Notes: a model not told the origin generated them from the sequence alone. DNA of 64,000 nt from Petrimonas sulfuriphila (GCF_051201015.1 NZ_JBPEHI010000010.1); one strand, 5' to 3'. Positions 30,233-40,252 are shown, numbered from the stretch's first letter. Translations and numbers: made by a program.

Positions 30233-31687
30233 ATGAAAAAAATAAACGCTTTTATCCTTTTCTCCGATCCAGAACAGGCAAAGAAGACAGTGGACGAATT
30301 GAGACAGTCCGATTCAATCAGCAAAATTTTCTTGCTGACACCGGAGAACAACAAAGAAAAACTAAAAGGATGCGTAACCATACCCATTGACACCCTTCAC
30401 AGCAGCGCCACGGTAAAAAAGATCGCACAGAAATCGAATGCCGATTATACGCTGATCTATCAGAAGCCAACCCCGCTGAAACCCGGCTACTTCGCTCTCG
30501 AAAGGATGATTTGCATTGCTGAGGACAGCGGCGCAGGGATGGTCTATTCCGATTATTACGCAAACATCCAGGGTGTAAAAAGCAACCATCCGGTAATCGA
30601 CTACCAGGAAGGCAGTTTACGCGACGATTTCAATTTTGGCTCATTGCTCCTTTACCATGCCGGAGCGTTGAAGAAAGCCGCCCGACGGATGAAGGCAGGA
30701 GAATATACCTATGCCGGACTCTATGACCTCAGGCTTAAAGTGTCACAAAAACATCCGTTGGTGCATATCAACGAGTTCCTCTATTCAGAGATAGAGGAGG
30801 ATACGCGTGCCTCGGGAGAAAAAATATTCGACTATGTGGATCCCAAAAACAGACAAGTACAACTGGAAATGGAACAGGCTTGCACACAGCACCTGAAAGA
30901 TGTGGGCGGCTACCTGGACCCCAAATTCGGGAACATTGAATTCAACAAAGATACCTTTGCAGTGGAGGCATCGGTCATCATCCCGGTGCGCAACCGCATC
31001 AAAACCATCCGTGACGCCATCACCTCGGTATTGAGACAAAAAACCCGTTTTCCTTTTAACCTGATCGTCGTAGACAATCACTCCATCGACGGCACTACGG
31101 AAGCCATCGCAGAATTCAGAAATGACGAACGACTGATACATATCGTCCCGGAAAGAGACGACCTGGGGATCGGCGGATGCTGGAACATGGGCGTACACCA
31201 CAGACAATGTGGCAAGTTTGCCGTGCAGCTCGACAGCGATGATGTATATAGCGGAAATGACACACTGCAAAAGATTGTCGATGCCTTCTACGAGCAGCAG
31301 TGCGCCATGGTGGTGGGTACCTATCGGATGACCAACTTCAACATGGAGACGATCCCTCCCGGCATCATCGATCACCGGGAGTGGACTCCCGAAAACGGAC
31401 GGAACAACGCACTGCGCATAAACGGGCTCGGTGCTCCGCGGGCTTTCTATACGCCGGTGCTGCGGGAAATCAAGGTACCCAACACCAGCTACGGCGAGGA
31501 TTATGCCCTGGGACTGAGCATCTCCCGTCGTTATCAGATCGGGCGGATCTATGATGTACTGTACCTTTGCCGTCGCTGGGAAGATAACAGCGACGCCTCG
31601 CTCGACATTGTGAAGATGAATACAAATAACCTTTACAAAGACAAAATAAGAACATGGGAACTACAGGCCAGAAAAAAACTCAAATAA
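30233..31687 (+). CDS. Glycosyltransferase family 2 protein
   Basis: A 484-residue protein. Residues 1-220 are a divergent first domain. Residues 245-440 are a GT-A domain: ASVIIPVRNRIKTIRDAITS, LIVVDNHSIDGTTEAI, then AVQLDSDDVYSG with the metal-binding acids. No signal peptide or membrane segment is seen, so it acts in the cytoplasm on an unknown nucleotide sugar. It lies between the amidase and the SpoIID gene, and its end overlaps the next start by 34 bases, which argues for one transcript. In Tannerella-type genomes a similar GT2 gene travels with this cluster. Confidence 0.83.
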   Translation: MKKINAFILFSDPEQAKKTVDELRQSDSISKIFLLTPENNKEKLKGCVTIPIDTLHSSATVKKIAQKSNADYTLIYQKPTPLKPGYFALERMICIAEDSGAGMVYSDYYANIQGVKSNHPVIDYQEGSLRDDFNFGSLLLYHAGALKKAARRMKAGEYTYAGLYDLRLKVSQKHPLVHINEFLYSEIEEDTRASGEKIFDYVDPKNRQVQLEMEQACTQHLKDVGGYLDPKFGNIEFNKDTFAVEASVIIPVRNRIKTIRDAITSVLRQKTRFPFNLIVVDNHSIDGTTEAIAEFRNDERLIHIVPERDDLGIGGCWNMGVHHRQCGKFAVQLDSDDVYSGNDTLQKIVDAFYEQQCAMVVGTYRMTNFNMETIPPGIIDHREWTPENGRNNALRINGLGAPRAFYTPVLREIKVPNTSYGEDYALGLSISRRYQIGRIYDVLYLCRRWEDNSDASLDIVKMNTNNLYKDKIRTWELQARKKLK

Positions 31688-32997
31688 ATGAACCGTTTAT
31701 TCACGCCGGCGTTTTACTGGAGCAGCCAATGATCAGTTTTTCGCTGTTGACAGCCTATAAATTTAAAGGAAAGGAATATGCACCAGGCGACTATTCGGTT
31801 GAGATTTCGGGTGGAGAAATTCTCTTCAATGGCGAATTATACGATGAAATTTCTTTCGAGGCAGATCGTCCGCAGGAAAATCGTTTTGAACTGAAGAATG
31901 TTATTATCGGCGTTAACTTTCACTGGGAGCGCACCGAAAATCAACGTTTTCAGGGAGGATTGAAATTCATCACCGAAAAGAACGGCATCACTGCCATCAA
32001 CATCGTCTTCCTGGAGGATTACCTCAAAAGCGTCATCTCGTCCGAAATGAGCGCCACCAGCTCTGAAGAACTGCTGAAGGCACACGCCGTCATCTCCCGC
32101 AGCTGGCTGTTGGCGCAGATGGAGAAGAGAAAGGAAGTCAAAAGCAACTACCAAACCTCTTTTGTCACTCCTACCGAGATCATCCGCTGGTACGACCGTG
32201 AAGACCATGCCAGTTTCGATGTTTGCGCTGACGATCATTGTCAACGTTATCAGGGAGTTACAAAACAATCGACGCCATTGGTGAAACAGGTTGTCGAGCA
32301 AACACGCGGCGAAGTGCTCACATATAACGGGACCATTTGCGACGCCCGTTTCTCAAAATGCTGCGGAGGCGGGATGGAGGCTTTCGAGAATGTATGGGAA
32401 CCCATCGCGCATCCTTACCTGCAAGGGAAAGTCGATTTCACCAACGATGCTCCCCTGCCCGACCTCACCCTCGAAAAGCAGGCCGAAACGTGGATCCGCT
32501 CAGTGCCTCCCGCCTTCTGCAATACCCAAGACAAACAGGTGCTCAGGCAGGTGCTTAACGATTACGACCGGGAAACAGCCGACTTCTACCGCTGGAAGGT
32601 GACCTACTCACAGGAGGAACTCGGCCGCCTGATCAAAGAGCGCTCGGGTACCAACTACGGTGAGATCATCGATCTGCAACCGCTCGGACGGGGTACTTCG
32701 GGACGCATCACCCGACTCAGGATCATCGGGACAAAACGCACCATGATTATCGGAAAGGAACTGGAAATACGGCGTACTCTCTCTCCCTCACACCTCTACA
32801 GCGCCGCTTTTGTAGTAGATGCTGAAGAGAAGAACGACAGGGGGATCCCGCAGAAGTTCACGTTCACCGGTGCCGGATGGGGTCATGGCGTGGGATTGTG
32901 CCAGATTGGAGCTGCCATGATGGCGGAAAAGGGCTACAGTCATGAAGCGATTCTCCGTCACTATTTTCCACACACAACCATTGAAAAGAAATACTAA
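31654..32997 (+). CDS. SpoIID/LytB-domain protein
   Basis: A 447-residue protein with the SpoIID domain at about residues 110-300: IVFLEDYLKSVISSEMSATS, EELLKAHAVISRSWLLAQ, RGEVLTYNGTICDARFSKCC, GGGMEAFENVW. The end reads FTGAGWGHGVGLCQIGAAMM, the usual final motif. SpoIID is a lytic transglycosylase acting on denuded glycan strands in sporulating bacteria; non-spore-forming Bacteroidetes keep it among peptidoglycan-recycling genes. No signal peptide is visible, which is odd for a wall enzyme. The start overlaps the previous gene. Confidence 0.88.
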   Translation: MGTTGQKKTQINEPFIHAGVLLEQPMISFSLLTAYKFKGKEYAPGDYSVEISGGEILFNGELYDEISFEADRPQENRFELKNVIIGVNFHWERTENQRFQGGLKFITEKNGITAINIVFLEDYLKSVISSEMSATSSEELLKAHAVISRSWLLAQMEKRKEVKSNYQTSFVTPTEIIRWYDREDHASFDVCADDHCQRYQGVTKQSTPLVKQVVEQTRGEVLTYNGTICDARFSKCCGGGMEAFENVWEPIAHPYLQGKVDFTNDAPLPDLTLEKQAETWIRSVPPAFCNTQDKQVLRQVLNDYDRETADFYRWKVTYSQEELGRLIKERSGTNYGEIIDLQPLGRGTSGRITRLRIIGTKRTMIIGKELEIRRTLSPSHLYSAAFVVDAEEKNDRGIPQKFTFTGAGWGHGVGLCQIGAAMMAEKGYSHEAILRHYFPHTTIEKKY

Positions 32998-33009
32998 ACA
33001 ACCATCACG

Positions 33010-34302
33010 ATGAAAAAAACAATACGCTCTCCCTGGAGCTGGATTCCGACGCTCTATTTTGCTGAAGGACTGCCCTATGTAGCCGTAATGACCGTTTCGG
33101 TAATCATGTACAAACGTTTCGGACTCTCTAACACGGAAATAGCCCTCTACACAAGCTGGTTATACCTCCCCTGGGTAATCAAACCTTTCTGGAGCCCGTT
33201 TGTGGATATCCTGAAAACCAAACGGTGGTGGATCGTCTCGATGCAATTGCTGATTGGTGCCGGCCTGGCGGGCGTAGCATTTACCCTGCCCACGCCGTTC
33301 TACCTGCAGGCATCACTTGCTTTCTTCTGGCTCATGGCTTTCAGTTCAGCCACACACGATATCGCTGCAGACGGCTTCTACATGCTAGCGCTGGACGATT
33401 CGCAGCAATCCTTCTTCGTAGGCATTCGCAGCACCTTCTATCGCCTTGCTTCGATCACCGGTCAGGGATTGTTGGTAGTACTGGCAGGATTTCTGGAAAA
33501 ATCGACCGGCAAAATTCCATATGCCTGGAGCCTCACCTTCTTCATTCTGGCAGGCATTTTTCTGGCATTTTTTGTCTATCACCGTTTTGTTCTGCCCTAC
33601 CCAAACACAGATACCGGAAAATCGGCCCGCACATCCCATGAAGTGGTAACAGAATTTGGAAATACTTTCCAATCTTTTTTTACAAAAAAAGGGATAGGAT
33701 TGGCCATCGCTTTCATGTTACTGTACAGACTGGCTGAAGCGATGCTTGTCAAGCTTACCTCGCCCTTTCTACTCGACAGCCGTGATGTGGGCGGATTGGG
33801 ATTACATACCTCCGAAGTCGGCATTACTTATGGTACAGTGGGAGTGATCGCCCTTACACTCGGCGGAATCATCGGTGGAATTTTAGCTTCACGCCAAGGG
33901 CTCAAGTATTGGCTTTGGCCCATGGCACTAGCCATCACCCTTCCCAATGCGGCTTATCTGTACCTTGCATTTTATCAACCCGATAACATGATCTGGGTGA
34001 ATACGGCAGTGGCTGTTGAACAATTCGGATACGGTTTCGGATTTACGGCCTACATGCTTTACCTGATTTATTTTTCTCAGGGTGAGCATAAAACAGCTCA
34101 TTATTCCATCTGTACGGGATTCATGGCCCTGGGTATGATGCTACCTGGTATGGCTGCCGGATGGATACAGGAGCAACTGGGATACCAGCATTTCTTTATC
34201 CTGATTATGATTCTCACAATACCCACATTGGTACTGATCCCTTTCATGAAAGTGGATCCGGAATTTGGCAGATCAAAAAAAGAAAAACAGACTGATTGTT
34301 AA
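33010..34302 (+). CDS. AmpG-like muropeptide permease (MFS/PAT)
   Basis: A 430-residue membrane protein with about twelve helices. The head SPWSWIPTLYFAEGLPYVAV, then LPWVIKPFWSPFVD and FSSATHDIAADGFYMLAL are the signatures of the PAT/AmpG group, which imports GlcNAc-anhydroMurNAc peptides. It starts 12 bases after the SpoIID gene and probably ends this operon. With the amidase and SpoIID gene upstream and murTKQ downstream, uptake of wall fragments is the most likely job. Confidence 0.88.
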   Translation: MKKTIRSPWSWIPTLYFAEGLPYVAVMTVSVIMYKRFGLSNTEIALYTSWLYLPWVIKPFWSPFVDILKTKRWWIVSMQLLIGAGLAGVAFTLPTPFYLQASLAFFWLMAFSSATHDIAADGFYMLALDDSQQSFFVGIRSTFYRLASITGQGLLVVLAGFLEKSTGKIPYAWSLTFFILAGIFLAFFVYHRFVLPYPNTDTGKSARTSHEVVTEFGNTFQSFFTKKGIGLAIAFMLLYRLAEAMLVKLTSPFLLDSRDVGGLGLHTSEVGITYGTVGVIALTLGGIIGGILASRQGLKYWLWPMALAITLPNAAYLYLAFYQPDNMIWVNTAVAVEQFGYGFGFTAYMLYLIYFSQGEHKTAHYSICTGFMALGMMLPGMAAGWIQEQLGYQHFFILIMILTIPTLVLIPFMKVDPEFGRSKKEKQTDC

Positions 34303-34439
34303 TGCGAATCAATAAGGGATATACCCTTGCAACAATCTTCACTAAGACGATAATGGCTCTGACAGACATTATTAACAGCGGGTTTATAACGGTGAACATT
34401 TCAAAAAAGCAGTTGTTTATTGCATGATACAGATGATGA

Positions 34440-35030
34440 ATGACTGAAAACCAAATGACAAAAGATAACAAGCTGCTCTATTATTTTAAAAAGTGGACGG
34501 AAATAACTCCTGAAGATGAATCGGTTATCCTGTCTGCTTTTGAACCGTGTTCCATCAGGAAAAAAAAAGACCTGCTGGTGTCTGGCAAAACTTGCAAATA
34601 CTTATATTTCATTACCACAGGCTGCTTGCGCTCTTTTTATATCGATTCAAAGGGGACAGAACACATCTACCAGATCAGGATGGACAATAGCTGGATCAGT
34701 GACCTGGAGAGTTTCTTCACGCAAACACCTTCCAAGTACAACATTGAGGCATTGGAGGACACACAGATGCTCCGCATTTCCTTTCAACGACTGGAGCAGC
34801 TGTATGAGGAAGTGCCGAAACTGGAAAGATATTTTCGCATCCTTTTTCAGAAGGCGTACATCAACGCACTGAAACGACTCAATGCAAACATGTGGGAAAC
34901 GGCCATGGATCGTTACAGCGACATGCTGAAGGAACATCCCATGATGTTTCAGCGGGTTCCCTTAATCTACATTGCCTCCTACCTGGGCATCACTCCGGAA
35001 AGTTTGAGCCGCATCAGGAAGAGAATTTAA
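34440..35030 (+). CDS. Crp/Fnr-family regulator
   Basis: A 196-residue regulator with a cyclic-nucleotide-binding-like domain (SGKTCKYLYFITTGCLRSFY, IEALEDTQMLRIS) and a helix-turn-helix at the end (VPLIYIASYLGITPESLSRI). The effector-binding loop is of the Bacteroidetes type without the cAMP-binding arginine/serine set, so the ligand is unknown. It is followed by a YceI gene and ytfG on the same strand, which it may control. The gene pair separates ampG from murT. Confidence 0.86.
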   Translation: MTENQMTKDNKLLYYFKKWTEITPEDESVILSAFEPCSIRKKKDLLVSGKTCKYLYFITTGCLRSFYIDSKGTEHIYQIRMDNSWISDLESFFTQTPSKYNIEALEDTQMLRISFQRLEQLYEEVPKLERYFRILFQKAYINALKRLNANMWETAMDRYSDMLKEHPMMFQRVPLIYIASYLGITPESLSRIRKRI

Positions 35031-35188
35031 TTCAGATGCGTTTCATTTCTTACCATAGATCAAGTGTTGGAGGCACGGCACTACGCTACCTTTGTGCCGT
35101 AATAATTAAAGAAACAATTCAAAATCAGACCGGTTGAAACGGACAGTCATATCTGAGTAGTTTCACCCACAAAAAAACTAAAAAACGT

Positions 35189-35755
35189 ATGAAAACAATT
35201 AATTTATTGGCAATCCTTTTATTGATAGGAACTTTATCAGCATCGGCACAAAAAAGTGAAATCGACCTGAGTAAATCGCAGGTTCTATGGACCGGGAAAA
35301 AAATAGGGGGCTCTCACAATGGAAAAATTCAGATACAGAGCGGATCTTTTGAGTTAAAAAACGGTGAGGTTGTAAGCGGAAATGTGGTGATCGACATGAA
35401 CAGCCTCACCAACGACGACCTGAAAGATGCAGGTTACAACAAGCAGTTGGTGGATCACTTGAAATCGGACGATTTTTTTGGTGTGAACAATCACCCCACC
35501 GCTACGTTTAAAATAACCAGAGCGGGTAAATTCAATTCGGATAAAGCACTGGTCACGGGCTTGCTGACCATCAAGGGAAAGACAGAGAAGGTATCGTTTG
35601 TGGTAAACAGAAAAGACAATGTTTATTCGACACAACTGAAGGTAGACCGCTCTAAATTTGGTGTGCGATACGGTTCCAAATCATTCTTTAACAACTTGGG
35701 CGACAAAGTAATTGACGACATGTTCACGCTGGACATCAAACTGGTTCTTAAATAA
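35189..35755 (+). CDS. YceI-family periplasmic protein
   Basis: A 188-residue exported protein, signal peptide MKTINLLAILLLIGTLSASA. The lipocalin-like YceI fold is shown by LSKSQVLWTGKKIGGSHNGK, then HLKSDDFFGVNNHPTATFKI and VDRSKFGVRYGSKSFFNNLG, ending in DMFTLDIKLVL. Family members bind isoprenoid or other hydrophobic molecules in the periplasm. It is followed within 30 bases by ytfG, a quinone oxidoreductase, so a role around quinones is possible but unproven. Confidence 0.88.
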   Translation: MKTINLLAILLLIGTLSASAQKSEIDLSKSQVLWTGKKIGGSHNGKIQIQSGSFELKNGEVVSGNVVIDMNSLTNDDLKDAGYNKQLVDHLKSDDFFGVNNHPTATFKITRAGKFNSDKALVTGLLTIKGKTEKVSFVVNRKDNVYSTQLKVDRSKFGVRYGSKSFFNNLGDKVIDDMFTLDIKLVLK

Positions 35756-35783
35756 AAACGTACATAAAAATAAAAATAATCGT

Positions 35784-36626
35784 ATGAAAATAGCAGTCAC
35801 TGGAGCAACCGGGCATTTAGGAACCTTTGTTGTGGAAGAGTTAAAAAAGAGGGTTTCCAATGAAAACATCGTGGCACTTGTCCGCACACCGGGGAAAGCA
35901 TCTGCCCTGGAAGTAGAGGTACGAGCCTTTGATTACAACCAACCCGAAACGATGACAGCAGCACTTGCCGGAGTAGACCGGCTGGTACTTATCTCAGGCA
36001 ACGAAATTGGCCAGCGTGCCCGTCAGCATTTCAATGTGATAGAGGCAGCCGGTAAAGCCGGTGTGGAATGGATCGTATACACCAGCCTGTTGCATGCGGA
36101 TTCCACCACGTTGAATCTTGCTGGGGAACATATGACCACGGAAGAAGCGTTAAAAGCTTCCGGTATCAATTATACTATCCTTCGCAACGGATGGTATACC
36201 GAAAACTATACCGGTTCCATTGGAGGTGCATTAGCAGGAGGTGCCTTCATCGGAAGTGCCGGCAACGGAAAAATATCATCTGCCGCCCGTGTCGATTATG
36301 CCGAAGCAGCAGCAGTGGCTATAACCGACGAATCACACAAGGGAAAAGTGTACGAATTAGCCGGAGACGATTATTATACACTAGCTGATTTAGCGGCCGA
36401 AATCTCAAACCAGACCGGGACAAACATCCCCTACAGAAACCTGACTGAAGCTGAATATACCAAAATCCTGGAAAGTTTTGAGATTCCTGCGGGATTTGCA
36501 GCTGCCATCGCCAGTTGGGATGTTTCGGCATCGAAGGACGATCTGTTTGATGATTCCCATCAGCTCTCTGCATTGATTGGCAGGCCTACCACTCCCCTGG
36601 CTGATTCGGTGAAGGCTGCCTTATAG
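35784..36626 (+). CDS. ytfG: NAD(P)H:quinone oxidoreductase, QOR2 type
   Basis: A 280-residue NmrA-like SDR protein close to E. coli YtfG (QorB). It has MKIAVTGATGHLGTFVVEEL, IVALVRTPGKASAL, GQRARQHFNVIEAAGKAGVE, then IVYTSLLHADSTTLNLAGEH and LRNGWYTENYTGSIGGAL, all matching YtfG almost block for block. It reduces quinones with NADPH, protecting against electrophiles. The start at 35784 is at the Rossmann motif as in YtfG; a longer frame from 35712 would overlap the YceI gene. Confidence 0.88.
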   Translation: MKIAVTGATGHLGTFVVEELKKRVSNENIVALVRTPGKASALEVEVRAFDYNQPETMTAALAGVDRLVLISGNEIGQRARQHFNVIEAAGKAGVEWIVYTSLLHADSTTLNLAGEHMTTEEALKASGINYTILRNGWYTENYTGSIGGALAGGAFIGSAGNGKISSAARVDYAEAAAVAITDESHKGKVYELAGDDYYTLADLAAEISNQTGTNIPYRNLTEAEYTKILESFEIPAGFAAAIASWDVSASKDDLFDDSHQLSALIGRPTTPLADSVKAAL

Positions 36627-36688
36627 TTCTTGCCGGCCCTTCATTCCATAGCCATCCACGGTAATCATCATACCGGGATTGAACTTTC

Positions 36689-36731
36689 ACCGCATTGCTT
36701 GTTTTTAATCAAAAACATTCAATGCGGTTTT
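36689..36731 (+). terminator. Terminator-like hairpin after ytfG
   Basis: ACCGCATTG (36689-36697) pairs with CAATGCGGT (36720-36728), with an inner pairing of TTGTTTTT with AAAAACA, followed by TTTTA. It separates ytfG from the murT leader. The rest of 36732-37010 holds only a candidate -7 element. Confidence 0.6.
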
Positions 36732-36846
36732 AGGGATAACACTACTAACACTACCTGAAGCACGAATATCATGGAGTGAGACAGAATGAAACAGACAGAT
36801 GGTCATTATTTCCTGACCGGTAAAAGCAGGATTCGAATTATTGCTG

Positions 36847-36854
36847 TATCTTTG
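36847..36854 (+). promoter_or_regulatory. Probable -7 element for murT, TATCTTTG
   Basis: This matches TAnnTTTG, 157 bases before the murT start, leaving a long leader. No clear -33 TTTG is present. The leader holds no structure I could support. Confidence 0.4.
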
Positions 36855-37010
36855 GCAATAATATTTCAGTTCCTGGTCGCATAAGACACATACATATAAA
36901 TCTGTATCAATTTTTGTTCTTTCTTCCTGGGAATCATAATCTAAAGAATCTGTAGCGATATTCTTACAAGTTGATAACCTCTAAGAAATTAACATTATTA
37001 ACAATCATCT

Positions 37011-38183
37011 ATGAACGTGACTCTTTCCCCCAGACAGGACAACCGCCTCCTGTCACTCGACATCCTCCGCGGCATTACCATTGCCGGTATGATCATGGTC
37101 AACAACCCCGGTTCGTGGACTTACGCCTATGCGCCACTCAAACACGCTCACTGGCATGGACTCACACCGACTGACCTGGTATTTCCCTTCTTCATGTTTA
37201 TCATGGGGGTATCTACCTTTATGTCACTGCGAAAATTTAACTTTGAACCCTCCAAAACAGCCGTCTGGAAAATTGTACGGCGTACCTTCCTCATCTTCGT
37301 GATCGGACTGGCACTGGGATGGTTTGGGCAACTTACGCGGGGTCTTGCTTCCGGAGAACCCTTCGGTGTGGCGGCAAGCCATTTCGACACCCTGCGCATA
37401 CTCGGAGTACTGCAAAGGCTGGCGTTGGCATACGGCTTTGCCGCCCTGACTGCTGTTCTTGTGAAGGGTAAACTGCTCCCGTGGGTGGTTGGCATCCTGC
37501 TCCTGGGGTATTACCTGATTCTTCGTTTCGGAAAAGGGTTTGAGATGTCGGAAGAGAATATTATAGCGGTGGTCGACAAAGCACTCATGGGTACTTCCCA
37601 TATGTACAAGGACACTACACCGGAAGGAGTACGCATCGCATTCGAACCCGAAGGGCTGCTCAGCACCCTCCCCTCCGTCGCCCACGTACTGATCGGTTTT
37701 CTTTCCGGAAAACTGATTGTGGAGAACAAAGACAACCACACCCGGGTGGAGAAACTGCTGATATGGGGTACGATACTGGCATTTTCGGGATTACTCCTGC
37801 AGTACGGATGCCCCATTAACAAGAAGATATGGAGCTCCACATTCGTGCTAACCACCACCGGCTATGCCGCGCAACTGCTGGGGCTGCTGATCTGGATCAT
37901 CGATATCCATCAAAAAGAGCGATGGAGCCGTTTCTTTAACGCCTTCGGGGTAAATCCACTCATCGTATATGTTTTTGCAGGCGTAATGGCCAACCTGGTC
38001 GCCAACATCCGGCTTAACTGGCAGGGAGAGATAATCTCTGTAAAAGGGTTTATTTACGAAGTGCTGCTGCGCCCGTGGGCGGGGGACTATTTCGGATCGC
38101 TGCTCTATGCGCTGCTGTTCATTACGTTCTGTTGGCTGTTCGGATATATACTGTACAGAAAAAAGATTTATATTAAACTATAA
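37011..38183 (+). CDS. murT: MurNAc transporter of the DUF5009/HGSNAT-like type
   Basis: A 390-residue inner-membrane protein with about ten helices, related to heparan-alpha-glucosaminide N-acetyltransferase. The head reads RLLSLDILRGITIAGMIMVN, then NNPGSWTYAYAPLKHAHWHG and PTDLVFPFFMFIMGVSTFMS. In Tannerella forsythia the protein with this domain and in this gene order (murT-murK-murQ) was shown to import N-acetylmuramic acid. The symbol rests on that synteny plus the domain. murK starts 13 bases after its stop. Confidence 0.8.
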   Translation: MNVTLSPRQDNRLLSLDILRGITIAGMIMVNNPGSWTYAYAPLKHAHWHGLTPTDLVFPFFMFIMGVSTFMSLRKFNFEPSKTAVWKIVRRTFLIFVIGLALGWFGQLTRGLASGEPFGVAASHFDTLRILGVLQRLALAYGFAALTAVLVKGKLLPWVVGILLLGYYLILRFGKGFEMSEENIIAVVDKALMGTSHMYKDTTPEGVRIAFEPEGLLSTLPSVAHVLIGFLSGKLIVENKDNHTRVEKLLIWGTILAFSGLLLQYGCPINKKIWSSTFVLTTTGYAAQLLGLLIWIIDIHQKERWSRFFNAFGVNPLIVYVFAGVMANLVANIRLNWQGEIISVKGFIYEVLLRPWAGDYFGSLLYALLFITFCWLFGYILYRKKIYIKL

Positions 38184-38196
38184 ACAACCAATCAAA

Positions 38197-39051
38197 ATGG
38201 ATCATTCACAATCAGGAGGTAATATACTGATCGCCGACAGCGGCGCTACCAAGACCGACTGGTGCCTGACATACGGAGGAGAGATCGTGCAGCGGTTTTC
38301 CACAAAAGGAATCAGCCCGGTCTATCAGACCGAGGAGGAGATCGCAGAAGAAATCAGGTTACATGCCTACCCTCTCCTGAAGGGAAAAAAGGTTCAGTCG
38401 ATCCATTTTTACGGGTCCGGCTGTATCCCGGAAAAAATCGTTTTTGTGAAGAACGCCATATACCGTTCGTTTCCCATCGATGTCATCTGTATATATAGCG
38501 ACTTGATGGCTGCAGCGCACAGCCTCTGCGGGCATAATGCCGGGATCGCCTGTATCCTGGGTACCGGAAGCAACTCCTGTGAATGGGATGGCTACAACAT
38601 GGTCAAACAGGTATCTCCACTGGGGTTTATCCTGGGCGATGAAGGAAGTGGCGCAGTACTGGGCAAGCAATTGGTCAGCGATGCGCTGAAAAATCAGTTG
38701 TCGGAAGGATTAAAAGAGAAACTCCTCGCCGAATACGATCTGGACCAGGCAACCATTATCGATAAAGTATATAGACAACCTTTCCCCAGCAGGTTTCTGG
38801 CAACACTTGCACCCTTTTTATGGAAACATATCGAAGAGCAATCCATTCGGCGTATTGTTGAACGAAGTTTCTCCGATTTCTTCGAACGAAATGTGATGCA
38901 ATACAATTATCAGAAAAATAAGGTTAATTTTGTAGGCTCAATCGCCTGGTATTTTTCCGGTGTTTTACGCAAAGTTGCTGAAGAAAAAAAAATAAAGATC
39001 GGAAAGATTGAACAATCGCCCATGGAAGGATTAATAAAATTTTATTCGTAA
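38197..39051 (+). CDS. murK: BadF/BadG-type amino-sugar kinase (MurNAc kinase)
   Basis: A 284-residue ASKHA-fold kinase. The phosphate-1 loop is NILIADSGATKTDWCL, and IACILGTGSNSCEWDG, then GFILGDEGSGAVLGKQL are the BadF/GlcNAc-kinase motifs. Placed between murT and murQ, it should phosphorylate MurNAc (or GlcNAc) at the 6 position, giving the substrate of MurQ. The start MDHSQSGG at 38197 follows the murT stop; an earlier in-frame ATG at 38107 would overlap murT by 77 bases. Confidence 0.85.
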   Translation: MDHSQSGGNILIADSGATKTDWCLTYGGEIVQRFSTKGISPVYQTEEEIAEEIRLHAYPLLKGKKVQSIHFYGSGCIPEKIVFVKNAIYRSFPIDVICIYSDLMAAAHSLCGHNAGIACILGTGSNSCEWDGYNMVKQVSPLGFILGDEGSGAVLGKQLVSDALKNQLSEGLKEKLLAEYDLDQATIIDKVYRQPFPSRFLATLAPFLWKHIEEQSIRRIVERSFSDFFERNVMQYNYQKNKVNFVGSIAWYFSGVLRKVAEEKKIKIGKIEQSPMEGLIKFYS

Positions 39052-39063
39052 CTTATAACCCGT

Positions 39064-39885
39064 ATGACTTTCATCAAAATAACCGAACAACCCTCGCTTT
39101 ACAACGATTTGGAGAAAAAACCGATATTCGAAATTCTTGCAGAAATCAATCAGGAAGACCAAAAAGTAGCTCTTGCCGTACAAAAGACCCTTTCCGAATT
39201 AGAAAAGCTCGTTACAGGAATTGTGGAACGCATGAAACGAGGCGGGAGGCTTTTCTATATAGGGGCCGGAACCAGCGGAAGGCTTGGCGTGCTGGATGCG
39301 TCGGAGATTCCCCCCACATATGGAATGCCCGACACATACGTTATCGGGCTGATTGCAGGTGGTGATTCCGCTCTGCGCAACCCGGTAGAAGCGGCGGAGG
39401 ATAACTACGACCAGGCTTGGGAAGAACTGTTGGAATACAAAATCAATCAAAACGACACGCTGGTAGGCATCGCCGCATCGGGCACCACTCCATACGTTAT
39501 CGGAGCATTACGTAAAGCAAGGGAGAAAGGAATCCTTACCGGGGCAATAAGCTGCAATCCGGGCTCGCCCGTAGCCGCGGAAGCTGAGATAAAAATTGAA
39601 CCAGTCGTAGGTCCTGAATATGTTACCGGAAGTACCCGAATGAAATCGGGTACGGCACAAAAACTCGTGCTCAACATGATTACCACAGCCACAATGATAA
39701 AATTGGGAAGAGTAAAAGGCAACAAAATGGTAAATATGCAACTAACCAATCAAAAACTCGTGGACAGGGGAACCCGGATGATCGTTGACGAACTCGGGTT
39801 ATCTTATGAGCAGGCAAAAAACCTGCTCCTGCTACATGGAAATGTAAAAACAGCGATAGAGATATATAAGAATCAACAAAAATAA
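39064..39885 (+). CDS. murQ: N-acetylmuramic acid 6-phosphate etherase
   Basis: A 273-residue SIS-domain lyase that removes the lactyl group of MurNAc-6-phosphate, giving GlcNAc-6-phosphate and D-lactate. It shows RLFYIGAGTSGRLGVLDASE, PPTYGMP, then LVGIAASGTTPYVIGALRKA and TGSTRMKSGTAQKLVLNMIT, all MurQ blocks. It begins 12 bases after murK and completes the MurNAc pathway encoded here. Confidence 0.95.
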   Translation: MTFIKITEQPSLYNDLEKKPIFEILAEINQEDQKVALAVQKTLSELEKLVTGIVERMKRGGRLFYIGAGTSGRLGVLDASEIPPTYGMPDTYVIGLIAGGDSALRNPVEAAEDNYDQAWEELLEYKINQNDTLVGIAASGTTPYVIGALRKAREKGILTGAISCNPGSPVAAEAEIKIEPVVGPEYVTGSTRMKSGTAQKLVLNMITTATMIKLGRVKGNKMVNMQLTNQKLVDRGTRMIVDELGLSYEQAKNLLLLHGNVKTAIEIYKNQQK

Positions 39886-39893
39886 CCGTTCCA

Positions 39894-40235
39894 ATGGCTA
39901 TCATCATAAAGACCCACAACCCCAATTTACTGCTCGACAAAATATACGAAGGTATTGCAACCCGAAAAGTGGAGAAATGGACTGTTATGACAGACGGACG
40001 CATCACCCCTTCACCTTTGTTGTGGAAAAACGAAGCCTTTTTGAAACCGCAGATATGGGTGGAGGAGAATGAGTTGCGATTCGGATTGCTTAAGCGAAAA
40101 GACCGCAGACACGTAACCTCAAAACTGTATACATTCTTTCATACCAAATTCGTTGAAATGTTACTGGCTAATTTTGATACGGATTTTCAGGAGGTTACCA
40201 TAACCGCACTGAGCACACCACCCGACAATTTTTAA
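39894..40235 (+). CDS. Hypothetical protein, fourth gene of the mur unit
   Basis: A 113-residue soluble protein (MAIIIKTHNPNLLLDKIYEG, VEKWTVMTDGRITPSPLLWK, RKDRRHVTSKLYTFFHTKF). It starts eight bases after murQ and ends 17 bases before gltS, so it is very likely cotranscribed with both. No signal peptide, membrane segment or known motif is visible; the family is not recognised. Confidence 0.7.
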   Translation: MAIIIKTHNPNLLLDKIYEGIATRKVEKWTVMTDGRITPSPLLWKNEAFLKPQIWVEENELRFGLLKRKDRRHVTSKLYTFFHTKFVEMLLANFDTDFQEVTITALSTPPDNF

Positions 40236-40252
40236 CCCATACTTTTCCGGCA